Shown here: piece after piece, positions 1 to 6,256 of the stretch | Position numbering within the stretch: the stretch's first letter is position 1 | Layout of the letters: every line of letters begins with the position of its first letter | Origin: Syntrophomonadaceae bacterium | Lineage (GTDB): Bacteria > Bacillota_B > Syntrophomonadia > Syntrophomonadales > Syntrophomonadaceae | Length of the DNA: 7,381 nt | Direction: 5' to 3' | Assembly (NCBI GenBank): GCA_030627145.1 | Contig: DAOUSQ010000047.1 | Location: 1 to 7,381, forward strand | Translations under genes and position numbers: made by a program | The notes under the pieces: model-generated | Told to the model about the DNA's origin: nothing | Seen by the model: only the letters and a program-made list of their open reading frames with translations | Database searches by the model: none

Positions 1-9
1 AATTAGTAT

Positions 10-63
10 CCCCATTTCCAGGAGACTGAAGTCTCCCCATTTCCAGGAGACTGAAGTCTCCCC
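10..63. repeat. Tandem 25-bp repeat, each copy carrying a hairpin
   Basis: Two identical, directly adjacent 25-bp copies lie at 10-34 and 35-59, followed by the first four bases (CCCC) of a third. Each copy contains GGAGAC-TGAA-GTCTCC, a perfect 6-bp stem with a 4-nt loop (21-36 and 46-61; the last two stem bases come from the next copy). On the opposite strand the block reads GTAGGGGAGACTTCAGTCTCC-like, which resembles the short palindromic intergenic repeats common in Clostridia genomes. That family link is from memory and is inference. There is no U-tract after either stem, so these are not ordinary terminators. Confidence 0.85.
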
Positions 64-114
64 TACGAGAGATAATAACGGACTTTTCGCAGTAGAATTG
101 ATTTTTAATTTTGT

Positions 115-138
115 AAGGTAAAACTAACGTTTTACCTT
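115..138. repeat. Perfect 10-bp inverted repeat in the leuC leader
   Basis: AAGGTAAAAC (115-124) and GTTTTACCTT (129-138) are exact reverse complements around a 4-nt loop (TAAC). The stem is AT-rich and only CTTTGG follows it, so it is a poor terminator. It could be an operator or a leader hairpin. Nothing in the sequence identifies a cognate regulator, and no CodY-type box was recognised here. Confidence 0.6.
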
Positions 139-177
139 TGGTCATAGAATTGTTATGGTTGTTGGCTTTACTATGCT

Positions 178-183
178 TATAAT
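178..183 (+). promoter_or_regulatory. Candidate -10 box for the leu operon
   Basis: TATAAT here is a perfect sigma-A -10 hexamer 73 bp before leuC. No good -35 is found 16-18 bp upstream (ATGGTT at 155-160 for a 17-bp spacer), and the upstream TG is one base off the extended -10 position. If used, transcription would start near 190, so the mRNA would begin almost exactly with the 191-211 hairpin. The promoter is therefore plausible but weakly supported. Confidence 0.4.
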
Positions 184-211
184 AAAAAAAGGATTGGAGG
201 GTCTCCAATCC
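183..211 (-). terminator. A-tract plus 9-bp hairpin; minus-strand terminator or 5' mRNA hairpin
   Basis: GGATTGGAG (191-199) and CTCCAATCC (203-211) pair perfectly around GGT. An A-tract (184-190) sits on the left, so on the minus strand this is a stem followed by TTTTTTT, the form of a rho-independent terminator. On the plus strand the stem is followed only by TGACTTTAATTC. No minus-strand gene that would need it is visible. The alternative is a stabilising hairpin at the 5' end of leu mRNA, given the TATAAT box just upstream. The hairpin itself is certain; its role is not. Confidence 0.4.
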
Positions 212-255
212 TGACTTTAATTCATAATTCAAAATTAATTAACGGAGGTTAATTT

Positions 256-1527
256 ATGGGAATGACAATAAGCCAGAAGATACTTGCAGTTCATGCTGGC
301 AGAGATTATATTGAACCAGGGGAACTGGTTAATTGTAAGCTGGATGTCGTTTTGGGTAACGATGTAACTGCACCGGTTGCTATATCCGAATTTAACAAGC
401 TGGGGTTAACAGAGGTTTTTGACCCGGACAAAGTAGTCCTGGTTCCTGATCATTTTACACCCAATAAAGATATTAAGTCTGCTGAACAATGTAAGGTAAT
501 GCGTTGTTTTGCCCGGGAATATAAAATAAAAAATTATTTTGAAATCGGGCAGATGGGAATAGAACACTGCTTATTACCTGAACAGGGATTAGTGTTACCG
601 GGTGATTTAATTATAGGTGCAGATTCACATACCTGTACTTATGGAGCCTTGGGGGCATTTTCCACTGGTGTGGGATCAACTGATATGGCGGCAGGAATGG
701 CAACTGGTGAAGCATGGTTTAAGGTCCCTGAGAGCATTAAATTTATTTATTATGGGAAGCTACCCCGCTGGGTAAGCGGTAAAGATTTAATACTACATAC
801 CATTGGTGATATAGGTGTTGATGGAGCAAGATACATGTCTATGGAATTTACCGGGGAGGTAATAAAAAAGTTATCTATTGATAACCGGTTTACAATGGCT
901 AACATGGCTATAGAAGCCGGAGGTAAGAACGGAATCATTGAAGCTGATGATATTACCATGGAATATGTGAAAAAAAGAGCCCGGCGTCCATTTGAGGTAT
1001 ATAGATCTGATCCTGATGCACAGTATTTTGATGTAAGAGAATATGATGTTTCTCAAATGGAACCAGTAATAGCTTTTCCGCATCTACCCGAGAATACCCG
1101 ACCGGTAAGTGAGGCAACTGATATCAGTCTTGACCAGGTAGTTATAGGATCATGTACAAATGGGAGAATAGAGGATTTAGAAATAGCTGCTTCTTTAATG
1201 AAGGGGCACAGGGTTCATCCTGAAATGAGAGTAATTATTTTTCCCGGAACTCAGCAGATATATCTCGAAGCTATGCAAAAAGGTTATATTGAGGTGTTCA
1301 TCAAAGCGGGGGCAGTGGTTAGCACTCCTACCTGCGGCCCTTGCCTGGGTGGGCATATGGGTATCCTTGCCAGAGGTGAAAGAGCCCTGGCAACTACCAA
1401 CCGGAATTTTGTGGGTAGAATGGGGCACCCGGAAAGTGAAGTTTACCTGGCCAGTCCTGCAGTGGCAGCGGCAAGTGCTATAAAAGGGAGAATTACTCCT
1501 CCGTGGGAGATTAACAATAATGTGTAA
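256..1527 (+). CDS. leuC: 3-isopropylmalate / (R)-2-methylmalate dehydratase, large subunit
   Basis: Large subunit of the [4Fe-4S] aconitase-family isomerase. With LeuD it converts 2-isopropylmalate to 3-isopropylmalate (leucine) and, with cimA in the same operon, probably citramalate to 3-methylmalate (isoleucine). It acts in the cytoplasm. At 423 residues it belongs to the short, archaeal/HacA-type LeuC group rather than the roughly 466-residue enterobacterial type. Visible motifs are [15 protein letters not shown] (121-135), [12 protein letters not shown] (297-308) and [11 protein letters not shown] (357-367). Cys300, Cys360 and Cys363 are the expected cluster ligands. ATG 256 is chosen because GGAGG at 244-248 lies 7 nt upstream; ATG 262 would be spaced too far. 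It is the first gene of leuCDB-cimA in this window. It is full length with no frameshift seen. Whether it handles isopropylmalate, citramalate or both cannot be read from the large subunit. Confidence 0.95.
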   Translation: MGMTISQKILAVHAGRDYIEPGELVNCKLDVVLGNDVTAPVAISEFNKLGLTEVFDPDKVVLVPDHFTPNKDIKSAEQCKVMRCFAREYKIKNYFEIGQMGIEHCLLPEQGLVLPGDLIIGADSHTCTYGALGAFSTGVGSTDMAAGMATGEAWFKVPESIKFIYYGKLPRWVSGKDLILHTIGDIGVDGARYMSMEFTGEVIKKLSIDNRFTMANMAIEAGGKNGIIEADDITMEYVKKRARRPFEVYRSDPDAQYFDVREYDVSQMEPVIAFPHLPENTRPVSEATDISLDQVVIGSCTNGRIEDLEIAASLMKGHRVHPEMRVIIFPGTQQIYLEAMQKGYIEVFIKAGAVVSTPTCGPCLGGHMGILARGERALATTNRNFVGRMGHPESEVYLASPAVAAASAIKGRITPPWEINNNV

Positions 1528-1585
1528 AGTGTGAAGCGTTAATATATATTTTAAATCCTCTTACTACTGATGAAAAATATTATAC

Positions 1586-1593
1586 AAGGAGAG
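1586..1593 (+). promoter_or_regulatory. Ribosome binding site that sets the leuD start at 1600
   Basis: AAGGAGAG ends 6 nt before ATG 1600. The upstream in-frame ATG at 1570 is preceded by CTCTTACTACTG, with no purine-rich match, so 1600 is preferred. Confidence 0.8.
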
Positions 1594-1599
1594 TTGGTT

Positions 1600-2088
1600 A
1601 TGAGATTTTGTGGTAAGGTACATAAATTCGGCGCTGATATAGATACTGATGCTATTATCCCGGCACGTTATCTAAATACTTTTGATCCTCAGGAATTGGC
1701 TAAACATTGCATGGAGGATGCTGATACTGAATTTCCTGATAAAGTGAAGAAAGGCGATATCATTGTTGCCGATAAGAATTTTGGCTGTGGAAGTTCCAGG
1801 GAGCATGCACCTATAGCTATCAAGGGTGCCGGGGTATCATGTGTAATAGCCAGGTCTTTTGCCCGTATTTTCTACCGGAATTGTATTAATACTGGACTGC
1901 CTATACTTGAATCTCCTGAGGCAGTTGATGCTATAAACGAAGGAGACGAAATAGAAGTTGAACTGGAAACAGGAAAGATAAGAAATCTAAAGACTAATGA
2001 GGTTTACCAGGCTACGCCCTTTCCTGAATTTATGCAGGAAATAATGGCAAAAGGTGGTCTGATCAATTATGTAAAGAATAAGGTGTAA
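1600..2088 (+). CDS. leuD: 3-isopropylmalate / (R)-2-methylmalate dehydratase, small subunit
   Basis: Small subunit of the LeuCD isomerase, supplying the swivel domain that closes over the substrate. The 162-residue length fits the short LeuD type that pairs with short LeuC. Motifs: [13 protein letters not shown] (13-25), and [19 protein letters not shown] with the following [16 protein letters not shown], the conserved substrate-binding region. The start is ATG 1600, where AAGGAGAG (1586-1593) lies 6 nt upstream. An in-frame ATG at 1570 would add ten residues but has no ribosome site and would put the real one inside the gene. The loop YLNT (24-27) aligns with the segment reported to set specificity in methanogen isopropylmalate/homoaconitate isomerases. 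It sits 72 bp after leuC and 21 bp before leuB, so co-transcription is likely. Confidence 0.95.
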   Translation: MRFCGKVHKFGADIDTDAIIPARYLNTFDPQELAKHCMEDADTEFPDKVKKGDIIVADKNFGCGSSREHAPIAIKGAGVSCVIARSFARIFYRNCINTGLPILESPEAVDAINEGDEIEVELETGKIRNLKTNEVYQATPFPEFMQEIMAKGGLINYVKNKV

Positions 2089-2109
2089 GTTATAGAAAGG
2101 ATGGTGTTA

Positions 2110-3204
2110 ATGTACAAGATAGCGGTACTTCCTGGAGATGGTATAGGAGTAGAGATAGTACCTGAAGCATTAAAAACCCTAGAAGCTATTTCAAAGCAAT
2201 ATGGGCACAGTTTCGAGTTCAATGAAGCACTGGTAGGAGGTGCAGCTTATGATGAAGTAGGACATCCTCTGCCTGATGAGACAATAAATTTGTGCAAGAA
2301 TTCTGATGCAGTACTATTAGGGGCTATAGGGGGACCTAAATGGGATAATTTACCTGTTCATTTGCGTCCAGAAGTAGGTGCGCTACTTCCATTGAGAAAG
2401 GAATTGGCACTGTTTGCCAATCTACGTCCCTGTACGCTTTTTCCGGGACTTCTCTATGCTTCAACCCTGAAGGAAGATGTAATTAGTGGGGTTGATATCA
2501 TGGTAATTAGAGAACTGACCGGGGGGTTATATTTTGGCGAAAAGAGCCGTGAAAAAACCGCTGATGGAGGAGAAAAGGCAACTGATATATTAAGTTACTC
2601 AACGTATGAGATAGAAAGAATTGTCCGTTTTGCCTATGAAACAGCCCGCAGGCGGCGGAAAAAACTTTGTTCGGTGGATAAAGCCAATGTTCTTGAGACC
2701 TCACGTTTATGGAGAGAGTGTGTAAATGACTTGGCTGGAGACTATGCTGATGTTGAGACGAGCCATATGTATATAGATAATTGTTCTATGCAGTTAATCA
2801 GATATCCTAAACAGTTTGATGTAATAGTAACTGAAAACATGTTTGGGGATATACTTACCGATGAGGCTTCAATGTTGACCGGTTCTATTGGCATGTTACC
2901 CAGTGCTTCTATTGGCGGAGAGGTAGGTCTTTATGAGCCTTCCCACGGAAGTGCCCCGGATATCGCCGGGCAAAACAGGGCAAATCCACTGGCGACTATA
3001 CTTTCTGCTGCAATGATGCTTAGATATTCGTTCAATCTGGAAGAAGAGGCCTGTTTAATTGAAAAGGCTGTACGGAGCGTTTTAGAAGAAGGCTACCGGA
3101 CTCCGGATTTAATGGAGAAAGGGGCAAAATTGCTCAATACTGTTCAGATGGGAGATATAGTTGCAGAAAAAATAGAAAAGTTAGGAGTTGGGGGTAAGGA
3201 GTGA
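2110..3204 (+). CDS. leuB: 3-isopropylmalate dehydrogenase
   Basis: NAD-dependent beta-decarboxylating dehydrogenase of the isocitrate/isopropylmalate family, cytoplasmic. It oxidises 3-isopropylmalate to 2-oxoisocaproate and, in the citramalate route, 3-methylmalate to 2-oxobutyrate. The 364-residue length is typical of bacterial LeuB. Motifs: LPGDGIG (7-13), GGPKWD (74-79), substrate-binding arginines in LPLRKEL and FANLRP (Arg96, Arg106), [11 protein letters not shown] (134-144) with catalytic Tyr141, VDKANVL (189-195) with catalytic Lys191, metal-binding Asp223, Asp247 and Asp251, and the NAD-binding [14 protein letters not shown] (280-293). ATG 2110 is preferred over in-frame ATG 2101 because AAAGGA (2096-2101) lies 8 nt before 2110 but overlaps 2101. 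The last residues (about GVGGKE) and the stop lie inside a long inverted repeat, so the C-terminal tail may come from a repeat insertion. Confidence 0.95.
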   Translation: MYKIAVLPGDGIGVEIVPEALKTLEAISKQYGHSFEFNEALVGGAAYDEVGHPLPDETINLCKNSDAVLLGAIGGPKWDNLPVHLRPEVGALLPLRKELALFANLRPCTLFPGLLYASTLKEDVISGVDIMVIRELTGGLYFGEKSREKTADGGEKATDILSYSTYEIERIVRFAYETARRRRKKLCSVDKANVLETSRLWRECVNDLAGDYADVETSHMYIDNCSMQLIRYPKQFDVIVTENMFGDILTDEASMLTGSIGMLPSASIGGEVGLYEPSHGSAPDIAGQNRANPLATILSAAMMLRYSFNLEEEACLIEKAVRSVLEEGYRTPDLMEKGAKLLNTVQMGDIVAEKIEKLGVGGKE

Positions 3205-3248
3205 GGAACGAACGATAAAGAATTGGTGTGTGACCCCTTTCCCCTAAC
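3187..3248 (+). repeat. Imperfect 13-bp inverted repeat across the leuB stop codon
   Basis: GTTGGGGGTAAGG (3187-3199) and CCTTTCCCCTAAC (3236-3248) pair over 13 positions, with one G-U and one T-T mismatch. The loop is 36 nt and contains the leuB stop (3202-3204). A further TTAG/CTAA pair (3181-3184 with 3258-3261) could extend it past an internal loop. The G-rich left arm and C-rich right arm differ from the neighbouring sequence, as expected of a short palindromic insertion. No U-tract follows, so it is not a canonical terminator. It could be an RNA stability or partial read-through element between leuB and cimA. Confidence 0.6.
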
Positions 3249-3276
3249 GTCTCACGTCTAATGAAAAAACAATGAT

Positions 3277-3282
3277 AGGAGG
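3277..3282 (+). promoter_or_regulatory. Strong ribosome binding site pointing to TTG 3291 of cimA
   Basis: AGGAGG is followed by an 8-nt spacer and then TTG at 3291-3293, an optimal arrangement. This marks TTG 3291 as the translation start even though its frame closes at TAG 3306-3308. No ATG, GTG or TTG occurs in the CimA frame between its upstream stop (TAA 3284-3286) and the catalytic motif. Confidence 0.8.
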
Positions 3283-3290
3283 TTAAACTG

Positions 3291-4873
3291 TTGGGAATAA
3301 AAAAATAGATGTTGTTATATATGATACTACCCTGCGTGATGGGGCCCAGGGAGAAGGGCTTTCATTTTCTTTAGATGACAAACTCAAGATAGCTGAAAGA
3401 CTGGATTTTTTAGGAATTTCCTATATTGAAGGTGGTTGGCCGGGAAGTAATCCTAAAGATTTGGAATTCTTTCGGCAGGTTCAGAAATTGAATTTACAAA
3501 ACTCGCGTATTACAGCTTTCAGTTCAACACGAAAACCTGGGGTACCTGTTGAAAAGGATAGTAATATTAGAACTATTTTAGAATCAGGCGTATCTACGGC
3601 TACAGTGTTTGGCAAGACATGGGATTTTCATGTGCTGCGGGCCCTGGAAACTACTCTGGATGAAAACCTCAGCATGATTGGAGACACTGTTTCTTACTTG
3701 AAAGACAGGGGATTGGAAGTAATATTTGATGCAGAGCATTTTTTTGATGGTTATAAAAATAATAGTAATTATGCCCTGCAGGTATTGCAAACTGCGGCTG
3801 ATGCCGGAGCTGACTGGTTGGTGTTGTGTGATACCAACGGGGGATTGCTTCCCTGGGAAATTGAGAATATTATCAAACAGGTGAAAAGTTTTAAAGATAT
3901 TCCCCTGGGAATTCATGCTCATAATGATTCGGCATGCGCAGTGAGCAATTCATTAATAGCGGTAAAACAGGGATGTATGCAGGTGCAGGGTACTATAAAT
4001 GGTTACGGGGAACGGTGTGGAAATGCCGATCTCTGCTCGATAATTCCCAACCTGGAACTTAAAATGGGAATAAAAGCTCTGCCTGAGGGAAAACTCAAAC
4101 ATCTGAGCGAAGTCTCTCATTATGTAAGTGAGATAGCCAATATGCCTCATTATAATAGCCAGCCTTTTGTCGGTCATGGAGCGTTTGCTCACAAAGGCGG
4201 GATACATGTAAGTGCGTTATTAAAAGATTCTTTAACATATGAACATATAAACCCGGAAGAAGTAGGTAATCACCGCCGTGTCCTGGTGTCTGAGCTTTCA
4301 GGACTTTCCAATCTTCTTTACAAAGCCAGAGAATTGGGCATAGATGTTAATAGTTACGATGCTGAAACCCGTAAAGTTATAAAACAGATCAAAGAATTGG
4401 AAAATCAGGGTTTGCAGTTTGAAGGTGCTGATGCTTCACTGGAATTGTTTTTAAGAAAAGCGTTCGGACAGTATAAAGAATTCTTTCAGTTAAAAAATTT
4501 AAAAATAATCCTGGAAAAAAACGAAGATGAAGAAATTACTGCTGAAGCTATGATAAAAATTGCTGCAGGGGAGAAGACTTTCCATACAGCCACTGAAGGA
4601 GATGGGCCGGTTAATGCTCTTGATAATTCCCTGCGTAAAGCTTTAGTTGAAATGTATCCTAACATAAACGAAATGCACCTCAGTGATTATAAAGTCAGGG
4701 TCCTTAATGGAAATAAAGGGACAGCAGCTAGGGTAAGAGTTCTTATAGAATCATCTGATAAAACCACCAAGTGGAGTACAGTTGGGGTTTCAGAAAACAT
4801 TATTGAAGCTTCCTGGCAGGCTATAGTAGACAGCATTAATTATATGTTAATGAAACAACACCTGGATCTATAA
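3291..4873 (+). CDS. cimA: (R)-citramalate synthase, requires a -1 frameshift near its start
   Basis: Condenses pyruvate with acetyl-CoA to (R)-citramalate, the first step of the threonine-independent isoleucine route. It matches the long CimA type of Geobacter and Clostridia: DTTLRDGAQGEG (12-23, catalytic Arg16 and Asp17), YIEGGWPGSNPKD (45-57), metal-binding HAHND (209-213), GTINGYGERCGNAD (234-247), then a linker and a C-terminal LeuA-type regulatory domain (roughly 400-520), the usual site of isoleucine feedback. From TTG 3291 the frame reads M-G-I-K-K then TAG. A -1 shift on the A run 3299-3305 gives MGIKK-IDVVIYDTTLRD and a 527-residue protein of normal length. A start at TTG 3461 would give 470 residues but delete Arg16 and Asp17, so it cannot be the functional product. 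Either recoding or slippage restores the frame, the gene is a recent pseudogene, or one A is missing from the assembly. Identity is near certain; expression state is not. Confidence 0.9.
3299..3308 (+). other. Candidate -1 slippery site A-AAA-AAA followed by TAG
   Basis: In the TTG 3291 frame the codons are ATA AAA AAA TAG. The seven A (3299-3305) are thus framed exactly as the X-XXY-YYZ heptamer of -1 frameshifting, with a stop codon next. Slipping back one base continues as ATA GAT GTT into CimA. A run of eight A would join the frames without recoding. The nearest downstream stem, CCCTG/CAGGG (3330-3334 with 3347-3351), starts 24 nt away, farther than usual stimulators. The upstream AGGAGG (3277-3282) could act as an internal stimulator as in dnaX, though it is more distant. 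Confidence 0.5.
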
Positions 4874-4901
4874 AAGAATAATTTTATATGGAAACTGTTT
4901 T

Positions 4902-4933
4902 CACTTCTGGCTAAAACCAGGGGTGTTTTTTTT
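4902..4933 (+). terminator. Rho-independent terminator of leuCDB-cimA
   Basis: CACTTCTGG (4902-4910) pairs with CCAGGGGTG (4917-4925), nine pairs including two G-U, around a 6-nt loop. Eight T follow (4926-4933). It lies 28 bp past the cimA stop and so closes the operon. Confidence 0.9.
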
Positions 4934-5091
4934 ATTCACAAAAATGTATTAAATTTGCTGCAATTTTTATGGTGTAAAAAAACAAATGTGGCATAAAGTA
5001 ATAAAGGACTCGGGGACACCCCTGAAACCGCTATTTTATGGTATATTAATTAGAAGAATATTTTATCTGCTATGGGAGGTTTTGTAATAAT
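4934..5091 (+). other. Intergenic region with a small GGGG-ACA-CCCC palindrome
   Basis: No gene is seen. GGGG ACA CCCC (5012-5022) is a short palindrome. ACACCCCTG (5016-5024) is the exact reverse complement of CAGGGGTGT (4918-4926) in the upstream terminator. The rest is AT-rich and leads into the candidate promoter and the ribosome site GGGAGG (5074-5079) of the next gene. Confidence 0.5.
5039..5047 (+). promoter_or_regulatory. Candidate extended -10 promoter for the nucleotidyltransferase gene
   Basis: TGGTATATT matches the extended -10 pattern TGnTATAAT in all but one -10 base. No good -35 is seen 16-18 bp upstream, which extended -10 promoters can tolerate. Transcription would start near 5054, giving an untranslated leader of about 38 nt. 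The preceding terminator means this gene needs its own promoter. Confidence 0.45.
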
Positions 5092-6162
5092 ATGAAAGCA
5101 ATGATAATGGCGGCAGGAGTGGGGTCGAGGCTTATGCCTTTAACAATGAATGTACCAAAACCAATGATACCTGTGGTAAATCGACCGTTAATGGAAATCA
5201 TTGTAGAGCTATTAAAAGAACATGGAATAAAGGAGTTAATTTCCAATTTGCATTACCATTCCCGGATAATCAGGAATCATTTTGGCGATGGAAGTAACTT
5301 TGGAGTATCCTTACACTATTCTTTAGAAGATGAACTTATGGGAACTGCCGGGGGAGTAAAAAACTGTGAATGGTTTTTAGATGATACTTTTATTATCATG
5401 AGTGGTGATGCTTTAACAGATGTTAATCTAACGGAATTACTTGCTGCTCATCGAAAAAATGGTGCTCTGGCTACGATAGCGCTTAAAGAAGTCGAAGAAG
5501 TCGAACAATTTGGAGTGGTTATTACAGATGATTATGGGAAAATACAAAAATTTCAGGAAAAGCCGCGCCCCGAAGAAGCTTTAAGCCATCTGGCAAATAC
5601 CGGGATTTATATTTTTGAACCAGAAATATTTAAATACATACCGGCAGGGCAGTTTTATGATTTTGGCAAACAGGTTTTTCCTCACCTCGTTAAGATAGGA
5701 GCGCCGTTTTATGGGGTGCCTATTACGGATTACTGGTGTGACGTTGGTAATATTGACACATATCGCCAGGCAAATATTGATATTCTGCAGGATAAACTTA
5801 AAGTAAAAAAACATGGTAATATGAACCAGTATTCAAATAAGGCTAAAGTCCTTTTAGGTAATGAAACCTTGATAGAGGAGAATGTAGAATTAGAAGGCCA
5901 TGTAGTAATCGGGGCAGGATGTAGAATAGAGTCCCATGCCATTATTCGTGACTGTGTTATATGGGATAATACTACTATTAGCTCAAAGGCTGTTTTAGAT
6001 AAGTGTGTACTTGGGGATAACTGCAGTACTGGGTATTCTACAGTTATTAACCCCGGGGCAGTAATAGCCAGTGGTTGTATTCTAAATGATAATATAGAAA
6101 TTGCTCCATCTATGAAAGTCTTTAGCTCAGGCACGGAGAATTTAGAACTCGAACAGGGATAG
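5092..6162 (+). CDS. Sugar-phosphate nucleotidyltransferase with hexapeptide-repeat tail
   Basis: Predicted NDP-sugar pyrophosphorylase, transferring a nucleotide from an NTP to a sugar 1-phosphate in the cytoplasm to make activated sugar for cell-surface polysaccharide or nucleotide-sugar pools. The N-terminal Rossmann-like domain (1-235) has AAGVGSRLMPLT (7-18), PKPM (22-25, with Lys23), GTAGG (84-88), SGD (104-106, metal Asp106), EKP (156-158) and DYWCDVGNIDTYRQAN (213-228). Residues about 253-340 carry hexapeptide-type repeats of a left-handed beta-helix. This architecture matches mannose-1-phosphate guanylyltransferase and related thymidylyl/uridylyl enzymes. It lacks the phosphomannomutase domain fused in some longer Firmicute homologues. 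The sugar and nucleotide cannot be fixed from sequence alone, so no symbol is given. ATG 5092 follows GGGAGG (5074-5079) by 12 nt, slightly long. It has no functional link to the leu operon. Confidence 0.88.
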   Translation: MKAMIMAAGVGSRLMPLTMNVPKPMIPVVNRPLMEIIVELLKEHGIKELISNLHYHSRIIRNHFGDGSNFGVSLHYSLEDELMGTAGGVKNCEWFLDDTFIIMSGDALTDVNLTELLAAHRKNGALATIALKEVEEVEQFGVVITDDYGKIQKFQEKPRPEEALSHLANTGIYIFEPEIFKYIPAGQFYDFGKQVFPHLVKIGAPFYGVPITDYWCDVGNIDTYRQANIDILQDKLKVKKHGNMNQYSNKAKVLLGNETLIEENVELEGHVVIGAGCRIESHAIIRDCVIWDNTTISSKAVLDKCVLGDNCSTGYSTVINPGAVIASGCILNDNIEIAPSMKVFSSGTENLELEQG

Positions 6163-6209
6163 ACTTTAAGGTTAAAACCAGCGGAAGATTTGTATGCCTA
6201 TAAAGTATC

Positions 6210-6236
6210 CAACCCGGCTAATGACTGTCCGGGTTG
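6210..6236 (+). promoter_or_regulatory. Perfect 8-bp hairpin just before the URO-D family gene
   Basis: CAACCCGG (6210-6217) and CCGGGTTG (6229-6236) pair perfectly around an 11-nt loop. The stem is GC-rich in AT-rich surroundings. It is followed by CATAAAAAAGGAG, not a U-tract, so it is not a standard terminator in either direction. It ends 7 nt before the ribosome site (AAGGAG, 6244-6249) and could be an operator, an RNA-stability hairpin or a translational control element. Confidence 0.5.
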
Positions 6237-6256
6237 CATAAAAAAGGAGTACAAAG

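Noticed and set aside
10..63. CRISPR array
   Set aside because: The copies are directly adjacent with no spacers, only two full units exist, and no cas genes are present.
1..255. T-box riboswitch in the leu leader
   Set aside because: I looked for the conserved T-box antiterminator sequence (TGGNACCGCG-type) and a following terminator and found neither. The leader is also short for a T-box.
1570..1599. leuD starting at ATG 1570
   Set aside because: It has no ribosome site, and AAGGAGAG is ideally placed for ATG 1600. The extra ten residues are not typical of LeuD.
2101..2109. leuB starting at ATG 2101
   Set aside because: The only purine-rich ribosome site directly abuts it, whereas ATG 2110 is correctly spaced and gives the typical [11 protein letters not shown] start.
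3584..3922. Minus-strand open frames inside cimA and the other genes
   Set aside because: They lie wholly within well-supported plus-strand genes and lack ribosome sites and recognisable domains, so they are antisense shadows.
3461..4873. cimA starting at TTG 3461
   Set aside because: It removes DTTLRDGAQ with catalytic Arg16 and Asp17 and the conserved GGWPGSNP segment, which are all encoded just upstream in the same frame. No ribosome site precedes 3461.
6194..6241. 15-codon frame starting at ATG 6194
   Set aside because: It has only a weak GGAAG before it and simply reads through the 6210-6236 hairpin. There is no sign of coding selection.
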